Part shown: piece by piece, positions 46,701 through 55,907 of the stretch
Layout: each line of letters begins with the position of its first letter
How positions within the stretch are numbered: position 1 is the stretch's first letter
Source of the DNA: Diplosphaera chodatii
Taxonomy: Eukaryota; Chlorophyta; Trebouxiophyceae; Prasiolales; Stichococcaceae
NCBI GenBank assembly: GCA_032358165.1
Contig: JAALGY010000044.1
Coordinates: 842,570 to 906,569, forward strand
Reading direction: 5' to 3'
Length of the DNA: 64,000 nt
Notes under the pieces: generated by a model
Database searches by the model: none
Told to the model about the DNA's origin: nothing
Seen by the model: only the letters and a program-made list of their open reading frames with translations
Made by a program: the position numbers and the translations under genes

Positions 46701-49700
46701 CTCGGTGGGCGTCCATGTCCCTTTCAACTTTTTCCTGCGATGCGCAGCAGTCGCCACAGAACCACCAGCTCACCAGAAGTCCTTGGTGGTATACCAGCCC
46801 TGTAGTTTTGCCGACACTTGCTTGACGTCAGTGTCAGACGACTTTGTCAGTGTGGATGCTGACACCCTGGTTGATCATCCAGTCTTGAACATCTGCACCA
46901 CCGCCGGCTTTACTGAATGTGCAGAGGCGCTGGTGCCGCGGCTGGCGGGCATTGTGCGGCACGGGGTGGGCGTGAACACGCGGGTGGGCGCCGCGCGCTT
47001 TGTCGGCCAGCTGGTGCTGCGCATGGGGCCTGACGTCCGCCCCTCCTCCGGCGCCCTCATCAAGGTGGCACCGCCATGATCTGCTGTTGTTCGCTGCAGG
47101 CATTTGGTGTGTTTAAATGCCCAGGCACAGCGCAGCGTCGCCAATGAGGCACCCGAACGGATGCCCTGACACCTGTGGAATGGAGTACAATTTGTACCTG
47201 CACCCTCACACGCCCGCCCGCCTGATCAAACCCGCTGACTGCGCACCAATCGGCACCATCCCAGGCGCTGGTGTCGGCGGCCCGCGCCGAGCGCAGCGCC
47301 ACCGCGCAGCGCGCAGACGCGGCGGCGGCGGCGGCGGCCGCCCGCCACGCGCCCGACGCCCGCGTCGCCAAGCTGGCGGCCGAGGCGGCGGGGATGTACG
47401 CCGAGCCGGGGGACGCGCCGGCGCGGCTGCTGGGCGGCCTGCTGTGCCGGGAGCTGGCGCGCGGCGCGGGCGACGCCTTTGCCAAGCACGCCGCCCAGGC
47501 GAGCGGTTTCCCGACTCTCACTTCACTGGTCACTGCTCGTTGACAGATAAACACGACTGCAGGTGACACCTGACACGCCCCTGGGCAGGCGGCCTGCGAA
47601 CCTGTTGTGAAGCCTCCACCACGGTAGCAAAACGGCCAGAGTGCAGTTGGCCTGTGGTGCACGCTGAGATGAACACGATGACCGGGGTCCGCTTTTGATG
47701 CTGCTGGGCTGGCGGCATGTGCAGGTGCTGCCGCTGGCGTTTGTCGCCCAGTCGGACGGCGAGAAGGACGTGGCGGAGCTGTGGCGCGAGGTGTGGGACG
47801 ACGCCACCAGCGGCACCCCCGCCGCCCTGCGCCTGTACATCGCCGACATCGTGCCCATCATCATAGCAGGTGTGAGCGCTTTCGTAGCCCATCTTTGTAC
47901 CAGTGAGCCGCGGGGTGCGCGGTGTTCAGAATTCTTGCAGACCTAGCTGAAGGCTGCTGTCGACGTGCGGAGGTTTTCATCGCAGCAGGGGTGGCCGCTG
48001 CGATCTGGTGATCCTGCGCTGCAGGGCTGGACAGCCAGCAGTGGGGCCGCAAGCGCACGTGCGCGCTCGCCGGGGCCGCCGCGGCGGAGGCGGCGCCCGA
48101 CGCAGTGGCGCCGCACGCGCGGGCGCTCGCCGCCGCTCTGCAGGTGCGTAGAGCTTACATGCACAGCAGCCACTTCAGCAGCACACCTGTCTGGCTGAGC
48201 TTCATGTTGACTCACGAGGATGCTGTTTGACAACTGGACCATGCTGAAGAGTGACGGAGTCTCCCTTGAGTTGCTTCGCAGGCCGAGCTGCCCGGCCGGC
48301 TGTGGGACGGCAAGGAGGCTGTGCCGACCAGCCTGGCGGCTGTGGTGGCGTCCTGCCCCGGAGCATTTGACGGGGCGGCGTCTGCTGCTGTTGTCGACGC
48401 CCTGGTTGCAGCAGCAGGTGCCTTCACCGTGAACCCTACACACTTCAGCAGCGCCATGCAACCTGCCGACAGAGGTGCATGCAGATGTGAGCAACTGCAC
48501 CTGCTTGTACACCTTGGCATTGACACGTTGCATCATGGTACGCAGGCCGCAAGCAGGCGGCGTACAGAAAGGCGGCGCTGCAGGCGCTGCAGAAGGTGCT
48601 GGCAGCCTTCCCGGGGCGCGACCACTTTGCCGCCGCCGCGCCGCTGCTGCTGCCCATGCTACGGCCCGCCGGCGACGCACAGCCCGCAGCAGGGGATGCT
48701 GAGGTGGGGTCGGAAGCTTCCCGTGATCGTCATACTGCTCATAATGCGGCACAATCGTGTGGGTCATCTGCTCAGTGTACCCAGTGCTAGATGTGTGGCG
48801 CTGTTCCCCGCTGACCCTGCTGGCGCATTCTGAAAGCCACTGTCATTTGCACGCTCATGTCTACATCTGGAAACCCAGGTGCAGGCAGCCGAGTCGGACG
48901 AGAAGCCGGCTGCGCCTGTGGCAGAGGCCATAGCAGCGCTGGGCGCAGCCTGGGCCGGCGCATCGGCCGACACCTGCGCGGCGCGCGGCGGCGAGGTGGC
49001 AGACGCCCTGGCGGCCATGCTGTCAGCAGGTCTGGGAGCGGCTGCGACACCTGTACAAACTGGAGTAGCAGTGTGTGGTGCTGGTGGGCATTGAGGGTTT
49101 GCTTTCTTCATATCATGTGCGCTACATAGTCACCGGCCTATTTCAGGGTACATGACTGCGCACTGCTGTCCAACAGACCGCAGTAGCATTTCAGGTGTGG
49201 GGACCCAGTCCCTCCAGCCCTGAGCCTCTGCTGCGCAGGGTACCCATGGGCGCTGCGGCTGGAGGCGCTGGGCGTGGTCAAGCCCTTCCTGAGCAAGCTT
49301 GCTGGGCAGGGGGACACAACAGCTGGCGCCGCACCCCAGCTGCCGCCGCAGCACGTGCCGTGGGCCGCCAAGCTCGTGCCAGGTTTACCTCCATTCACAA
49401 AAGCTGGAGACCACGGTCAGCAGTTCACTAGCATTGCCAGCATCTATGCCGGGACTCATTCCCGTGCTGAGCAGCATTTGCTCATTTGATGCAGGCCTGC
49501 TGGCTGGCACGGAGGAGGCAAAGGTGTCGGCGGTGCGGGGCGCGGCACTGGCGGCCCTGCAGCAGCAGCTGGATGGCACAGCAAGCGGGGCTGCGTTGCC
49601 GGAGGCGAAGCGCCACAGCGTGCGGCAGCGCCTCTCGGCGATGGCGGCGTCTGAGCGCAACGCAGCACTGGCGGCGCAGGTGATCATCTTCCTGGTGCAT

Positions 49701-49845
49701 CTCTGCACGAGTGTCTGAAAGTGTGCAGCTGCTTGCAGTATGAGGGCTCAATGCAAGGCGAGGTGTTTGACATTGTCGTCAGGTAACGATGCTTTTGTTT
49801 TGTGTGCTGCAGGCCGCCTCAATGCTGGGGAAGCTGGCAGGATAG
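37771..49845 (+). CDS. ECM29: ECM29 proteasome adaptor and scaffold protein
   Basis: This HEAT-repeat protein binds the 26S proteasome, tethers 19S and 20S particles and acts in proteasome quality control. I placed 38 exons in one unbroken frame from ATG 37771 to TAG 49843-49845, giving 1,922 residues; human and plant ECM29 are about 1,830-1,850. The N-terminus [17 protein letters not shown] leads into [14 protein letters not shown] and [18 protein letters not shown] (exons 37771-37860, 38065-38133, 38250-38432). Family-diagnostic blocks are [16 protein letters not shown] (40004-40160), [16 protein letters not shown] (41070-41190), [18 protein letters not shown] (44083-44221), TYRELC (44410-44526), [20 protein letters not shown] (44836-44969), [20 protein letters not shown] (45215-45324) and VLPLAFVAQ (47725-47869). 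The rest is Ala/Leu-rich HEAT helices. Introns 1, 2, 18 and 30 need GC donors. Low-complexity inserts rich in Pro/Ala (38.8-38.95 kb) and Ala (42.7-42.85 kb, 43.4-43.55 kb) explain the extra length. Confidence 0.93.
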
Positions 49846-49943
49846 GACGGCAGGCTCGGTCAGGCACCTATTTGTCATGTGGTTGATAATGCGGGGTCAG
49901 GTCGTCATGTCTGTCACAGTTTACGAGAGCAGCAGACTTCGTT

Positions 49944-49948
49944 TGTAA
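49944..49948 (+). terminator. TGTAA polyadenylation signal, likely for ECM29
   Basis: TGTAA, the usual chlorophyte polyadenylation element, lies about 100 bases after the ECM29 stop. The site also sits 60 bases past the 3' end of the convergent GlcG-like gene. Assignment rests on position and motif only. Confidence 0.45.
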
Positions 49949-50007
49949 TGTGGTTGAAGCGCACGATCATGCGGGTGTTCGGTTCCTCCCATTAGCATCG
50001 TACCCAG

Positions 50008-50939
50008 CTACACAATGACAGCTGCGCCTGCGGTGGCAATCTCCTCGTCGGTCGCCCCTGAGGGCGTGCCGCCCACACCAATTGCACCTATGACCTCGCC
50101 ATTGGTTCGGATCGGCGCGCCGCCACCCACCAGCGTGATCTTGGGCACCTGCAGCAGGCCCGCCTGCACGTGCAGCGGTCTGCCCACGTCAGTTCATCAT
50201 ACCGACCTCATCAGCAATTACAAGGTACAATCTGCTACCCACCCTTCACAAAGCTTGGCCGCCACGCCGGCAACACATTCAGGCAGGCCGAGGAACACCT
50301 GGTTGACGACCAGGGGGCTGAAGGCAAAGCTGCCGGCTCCGCCGAAGCGCGTGGCCACAGCAGACGACGACAAGCCGAAGTTGGCGGCGGTGTACGCCTT
50401 CTCGGTTGTGAGGATGTAGCTGGCGACGCTTGCACCATCACCCCGGCGTGACGCCTTCACATCGCCATTCCTGACACCAGGCAATGTCCTTTTGAGCTGT
50501 TGTGAATGCAGCGCTGCTGCTGCTCCGGTCGGCATTTGCAAGTATGAATGCACCTACCTGTCCACGACCACGATGTTCAGCGCGGTGAAGTTCAGGTCGG
50601 CGCCCCGCGCCACCGCCGCCGCGATGGCGGCCTCGGCGCCGGCGATGGTCAGCACGTTGCTTGATGCTGCATATGGCAGTGACGTGTCATGCTTCACTAA
50701 ACAGAGCGGGATGTGGTGCATCATCTGCTCAGGACTCTGACAGGCACACCCTCCAATGGAGATCAGATCCTGTGATGCCGAAGGCAGGGTCATCTTCCAC
50801 CTGTGAATGGCGCCTTGCTGTCGTTGTGACTGCGCCCACGACTCCTGTCCGCGGACGCTGGGCCCACGGAGAGGGCCAGGCAGGCCAGCAGCAGGCAGCT
50901 CACCACCTGCTGACATGGCACAGACCACGGTCGAGGCAT
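50008..50939 (-). CDS. Secreted GlcG/HbpS-family (DUF336) protein
   Basis: This is a small protein of the GlcG/HbpS family, a mostly bacterial group of haem- or cofactor-binding proteins. Four exons (50840-50939, 50558-50666, 50243-50470, 50008-50179) give 202 residues in a closed frame. The start MPRPWSVPC is followed by a hydrophobic segment, VVSCLLLACLALSVGPASA, fitting a cleaved signal peptide with an Ala-x-Ala site. The mature part has the family order: NVLTIAGAEAAIAAAVARGA helix, LNIVVVDRNGDVKAS strand pair, TTEKAYTAANFGLSS, LQVPKITLVGGGAPIR, and the closing motif GEVIGAIGVGGTPSGATDEE. An alternative in-frame start at 51002 would put 21 residues before the signal peptide. The four GT-AG introns argue for long residence in the algal genome even if the gene came from bacteria. 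Ligand and role are unknown. Confidence 0.85.
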
Positions 50940-51599
50940 GCATGCAGATGCCTGCGTGCAGATGTTGCAAGCCGAAGCGCTATAGCAGCATCTGGCTTGC
51001 AACCTAAACGAGTGCCGATGTTTGCTTCAACTCGCAGGTTGACAGTGCAGATGATGAACAGCCGCAGGTGCGATGCGGTGGTTGCACGTGCGTGGCTGCA
51101 CCGCACCTTCATCGCCATGCTGTGATGGTGCTGTGCAGTCCCAGATGAGTATCTTCCGCAGATACACAATGCGAGAATGCGTCTTCCAGTGCGCCTGTGC
51201 ACCCCTGAAGATTCCCGTGCACGGGCATCAATATGCTGCCCCCGTCTCCGGAGTCGCACGTGGTGTGCACAGCTGTCACAAAGGGTTGAGCGGCTTGCCA
51301 ACGCAGCCTTTTAACGACCTGCGGCTGTTTAGAAGACGTGATCTCTGCCACTGGCCGCTGCCCGCGTGGCCGCGGGCAGCAGGGGACATGAGCGCAGCAG
51401 AGATCTTTCAGACGAGATAATCTGCGAGATGACGAGGTGCAGCAGCCTCTACGACGTAGGCTATCCGTGCCTGGACTCCGCACGGTGACTTCGTGCAGCT
51501 GAGATAGATGAGGGACATGAGGTGCATGTCCACTGGCTGGGCCGCATGCAGACAGGCGTTGCAATGCACCACCGTTCACCGCCACGGCCCGGCAAGCGC
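50940..51599. other. Intergenic region upstream of the GlcG-like gene
   Basis: This stretch lies between the divergent GlcG-like gene and the next plus-strand gene. It probably includes the promoters of both and perhaps a 5' exon of the latter. Short frames on both strands lack recognisable motifs. Nothing else was seen. Confidence 0.4.
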
Positions 51600-52408
51600 C
51601 TCCAGCCCCACCTGTGCGTCGTCTGCTGTGGCGCCGCTCGCTGGCTACCACCAGCTGTTGTGCAAGCACTTTCCAGCGGAGATGCTGGCAGAGCACCAGG
51701 CGCTGCCCCTGATCGCGTATGCGTGTGTGCGCCACCAGGGCATCACCATCCCTTGCACACACATTGCGGTCACCAGGGACCATGTCTCCACCAGCCACGT
51801 CCACAGCCACGAGCGCACGGGCTGCCTGTTCATGGGCATGGCCGGTGCGCTTGTGTGCTTTGTGTGTGTGTGTGTATCTTGGGGGTTTGTCCTCTGTCCT
51901 TCAGCTTCAGCAACTGCCGAGCACCGCTCAGGTGCTTCTTCTTTCCGCCGCCCAATCAGGCGACGGCGAGCCGCCAGACCGCTACGTCTTCGCCATCCCC
52001 GGGCTGCGGGTGTGGATGCGCATCGTGCCCGGCCTGCTGCTCCGCTTCGACTCCTCCCGCTTCTACCACGCCAACTGGTACGACTTCGACCCACAGCCGC
52101 CGACCGCCGAGCAGTCCGCCGGCAAGCAGCACATCTACGGTGGGGGCGCCGTGCATGGTGATGTACAGCATGCTGACGGTGTGTTCTGCTGCTGTCTACC
52201 AAATCTCCAGAGCACGGTTGAGGTGGCGACCTGGTGTGCATGCGCTGCAGGGGTGGCGATGGTACAACAAGGCAACGTCATGGCCGCCATGGACGAGGTG
52301 GTGCACAGCATCCTGGTGCCTGGCCTTGAGTGCGCCAACATGTGCTTGAGGGGGGCACGGATGTTCAAGGACCTGGTGGCGGGTGACCATATCAACGGCA
52401 GCAAGTAG
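51600..52408 (+). CDS. Unrecognised protein with beta-helix-like fold (3' exons)
   Basis: I do not recognise this gene. Three exons are clear. The first ends at about 51846 and holds PAEMLAEHQALPLIAYACV and ITIPCTHIAVTRDHVSTSHV. The second is 51960-52139, with GDGEPPDRYVFAIPGLRVW, LLLRFDSSRFYHANWYDF. The third is 52251-52408, ending in HINGSK and a stop. Junctions are GT-AG and frame-consistent. The alternation of strands, an early His-rich turn (SHVHSHE) and a late His in SSRFYHANW recall the double-stranded beta-helix of 2-oxoglutarate/Fe(II) oxygenases such as TET/JBP-like proteins. However, the expected His-x-Asp is His-x-His here, so this is inference only. The 5' end is not fixed. A TG microsatellite lies in the first intron (about 51862-51878). 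Confidence 0.5.
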
Positions 52409-54735
52409 GGTGCTGAGCTGCTTGCCGAGATGCGGGATGTGTGCGACTAGCCAGCGTGTCGGGGTCGGTCTTCAGTTTGTTTGGTTGATGAAGCTCACCA
52501 ACTCTTGTGTATTAATTGGAAAAACGGACCACCGCAGCGTGTGAAGAAGGACAAACAACTGCATGGAGGACCATCACGTCCATCGCTGCTGCGTGGCATG
52601 GAAGATGTTGCACCGTGCCACTACGACATACAGCTTCGTTTGCCTTTCGCTTTGTGTTGGAGTAAACCCGCCCGCCGACCAATGGTGCGGCGGGCACGTG
52701 CATAATTTGCAGTCGCAGATCCGGCACCACTTCACGGCACCAGAGGCCCTGAACAGAGCTGAAATTCGCTGCGTGAGCTCAAACAGGGCCTAGACTACTA
52801 CAGACTGCTGCCCTGCCCACCGTTGTGATGAGTGGTGGCGTGTTCCCTGTTGCATGCCATACATATGAAGCACGGTTGCAACGCCCACCCTCGCTTGTGT
52901 GTGCCAAGTACAGCAGATGCCTTGAAAACGGCGCCTTGCTCGTTGAGCAGGTGGGGCCGCTGACCGTCTTCATTCCGACCTGCTCTGCTTTGCTGTCATC
53001 ACAGAGCACTGTGCTGCGTGCAGCGCCTGGCCAATCCCGCAGCCGCGCATGCAGACCTCCAGTACCTAACAGGACTGGGTCTCGCTGCTGGCGCTTGCGT
53101 CTGCTGGGTGGTCACGGTTTCAAACTGACTCGGTTCTGCGTGGCTTGTGCAGCTGCAGGTGGTGCAGGGTGGCGGCAATTTCTGCCTGATTTGCAGCCAC
53201 GCCCTTCTGCAAGCAGACACTACAGGTGAATGCCTGTGTCGTGGTCTCAGACGATCAGATCATTGGTGGACAGACTTAGCTGTGCATGTGGTATATATAT
53301 GCCAGATGTGCACATGCTTCTGACGCCCTGACGCCAGCTGCAGGGGTACTACATGGGCTGCCAATTTGCTTTGTTCTACGAGAGCATTCGAGGAGAGGTG
53401 ATGACGGAGTTGAAGCAGCGCACCAGGGCCGATGAGCGGCCTGCGGACCGAGGTGGGCCTTGAAGCCTCTCCTTCCTTTCATGCCGACTGGGCTGGCGCA
53501 TGCACCACGTGTGACAGATCTGTGCCGCCTGCCGTGTAGCTGGCAGCTTGCCGCGAGTCCCCTTTCTGATTGCAGAGCAACACATCTGCACGCAGGGCGG
53601 CCCTGCTCTGATATGTCGGGCTGACCTCATCAGGGATAGATGGCAGCCGCTCCACAGCATGCTGTCAGCAGTATGGTGAGTCCTGCCCAGCACCCCTTCT
53701 GGCATGCAGACGAGCATGCCTGGGGCGAGCAGGGGACACCGACCCTGTGGCATCCACTGGTTGCAGAGTGACTTGGCACGTCCTTCCAGTGACATCACCG
53801 GCGCCGCCCCGAGCCAGCGTAGCTGCCGAGCGCAGCCAGCGCAGTGGTTACTTGGCACTGCTGCAGTTCTGGTGTGCATCTGGGCGGCATACGGCCTGGT
53901 CCCAACGTGCAAGAATAACACCCACGGTGGCCGGGCCCCACCCAACCCTCAGGTCGGCATGGCGGGCGGGCTGGCTCAACACCTGTGATTCTTCTGTGCA
54001 CATGTTCAGAGCGCATTCACAGCCTGGCGGCATGCCGTGACTGCGTGCACGGCTGATTGGATCTTTTGTGCCACGGCAGGCGGGAACCCAGTTCGGCTGC
54101 GACTCGCTTGGTGGGTCGCCAGATCATGGTCTCAGCTGAGCAACTTCGTTCTGCACAAATAAGGTCGGCACTGCTCAGGCAAGCGCGTTCAGACTGTGGC
54201 TGGAGAACTCCTCGTTCGTCAGATCATTCACCCGCCCCCAGCTTGCTCTCCTGTCTCCTGACGCATGGGGTTGTGTCGGCGGGTGCGACGCTCAAACATG
54301 GTCTGTTTGCGTCTCAGGCTGTAGGCGTCAACGACTTCTATACCGAGCAGCAGGGGCGGGACGCCTTTGATGCAGCACCAGGCGGATGCAGGGCGTGCGC
54401 GCCAGCATCCTGGCACTCCTTGGTGGCCATTTCGCCGCTGCATTGGGCATGGGGGTGCAGCATGAGCTGTCTGCATCGAGCAAGGGCAGCACCGCGGGCG
54501 CCGCCGGCGACCAGTCCAGTGCGCGCAGGGCAGCGGTGGTGGCATCTGGCATCTGGCATCTGGCGCAGCAGGAGGGTCAGGTGGGCTGTGTGGGCACTTG
54601 CCCTCGGATCTGCATCGGCTCAAGGCACCCTCTCTGCTGTAACACATGAACATAGTGTGAGCTATGGCGTGATGGTGGCTGCAGGGCTCGGCAGGCGCCC
54701 ATTGCTGGAATGCAATAGGCGCTGGCGGCGTCCGC
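52409..54735. other. Gene-poor stretch with isolated exon-like blocks
   Basis: No complete gene could be built in these 2.3 kb. Plus-strand blocks flanked by plausible splice sites include 53157-53223 (NFCLICSHALLQADTT), 53343-53455 (YYMGCQFALFYESIRGEVM), about 53595-53682 (DLIRDRWQPLHSMLSAV) and 54400-54530 (LLGGHFAAALGMGVQHELS). Their phases do not join cleanly, and no family is recognised. They may be pieces of an unrecognised gene or of a decayed one. Confidence 0.35.
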
Positions 54736-55520
54736 CGGGCATTGCGACGGGATCAGGCAGGCTGTGCTCGTGTCTGCCATTGTTCTGGCACCCTTTCGTG
54801 TCACTGTTGCTGCTGTGATGAGCTGGCACGGATTCAGACCTGGCACCAGGGTGGTCTGTGGGTCCTGCAGGTGCGGACTTCTGAGCAGATGTCAACGTCT
54901 GCGTCAGCCCGGCGTTTCCAGGAAGATCATGTCAGCTGTGCTCGTGTCTGCCATCGGTCTGGCACCCTTTCGTGTCACTGTTGCAGCTGCAAAGAGCCGC
55001 ATAGCTGCAGCCCTGGCGTCGAGGTGTTCTGTGTGTCACACAGGCGTGCATACTTGGGCAGATCTCAGCGGCGGCAAACGCCCGGCGTCCCGGGAAGATC
55101 GTGGGAGCTGTGGTGCCAACTGCCGTCGGGTCAGCACCCTTCTGTGCCACTTTCGACGCTACAAGGAGCTGGAACAGGTGCAGCCCTGGCATCGGGGTGT
55201 TCTGTGGGTGCCGCAGGTGTGTGTTCAGCACCGCCACAGCAGCAGCGGAGGTAGGCCGGTTTGGAGAGGATCGTGCGGGCTGTGCTCGTGCCTGCCGTCG
55301 TTCTGGCACCCTTTTGTGCCACCTTTGCTGCTGTGAAGAGGTGACATAGCTTTAGGCTGGCTCCAGGGTGTTCTGTGGGTCCCGCAGGTGCTCGTTCGGC
55401 ACCCGCACAGTAGCAGCAGCAGATGCGGACCGCTTTGAAGAGGATCAGGCGAGCTGTGGTCGTGTCTGCCATATTCCCAGCACCCTTTCGATGTCGTTTT
55501 ATTGCGGCTGCAGAGATGCT
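54736..55520. repeat. Tandem array of five ~173-bp repeats
   Basis: A core reading GCTGTGCTCGTGTCTGCC, with substitutions, recurs at about 54761, 54935, 55108, 55279 and 55452, a spacing of 171-174 bases. Each unit also has a second shared block, CTGGCACCCTTTCGTGTCAC, and a CAGGTG box near its end. Copies are diverged, and the array stops shortly before a homopolymer-rich tract. The size resembles satellite monomers. Open frames cross the array on both strands but look like by-products of the repeat. Confidence 0.8.
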
Positions 55521-55890
55521 GGAAGACTGCAAGGGGAACATTATCGTCGTCCTTTTTCCTGTTCGTGATAAAAGTTTTTATTCTTTTTTTTTTTTTTTTG
55601 TGGTGGCTCTGTGTGCCGCTGGGTCCTCCCTTCCCCCTTCCCGGCCCTTCCTCCGCCTGCGCCCCTGGTGGAGAGTGGAAGTAGGGAGGTATGCCCCCCC
55701 GTCCCTCTGGCCCCGTCCTTCTTTTCCCCTGGGGGCCCCCCCCTTCAGTTGCTCTGCCTTCCCCCCCCCCCCCCCCCCTGGTGGTCCCCCCACGCCGTCG
55801 AAGTTCCCTGCGGTGCCTTCCCCCCCTCCCGGCCCCCCCCCCCGTCCCCAGCCTGCGACGGGGCTAGCAGGGAGTTGGTATGACGAGAGG
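55521..55890. repeat. Low-complexity T and C homopolymer tract
   Basis: A run of 16 T (55584-55599) is followed by about 280 bases almost free of A, including 18 consecutive C (55761-55778) and further C runs near 55830. No coding signal crosses it. It separates the tandem repeats from the NRPS exons. Homopolymers of this length are prone to sequencing and assembly error. Confidence 0.75.
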
Positions 55891-55907
55891 ACCGTTGCCC
55901 ACTTCAG

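Noticed and set aside
54736..55520. Repeat array considered as a CRISPR
   Set aside because: Units are about 173 bases, diverged along their whole length and without unique spacers between short identical repeats. The window is eukaryotic.
55584..55599. T16 run considered as the poly-A tail of a minus-strand retroelement
   Set aside because: No reverse transcriptase fragment or target-site duplication was found on either side. The neighbouring sequence is C-rich low complexity.
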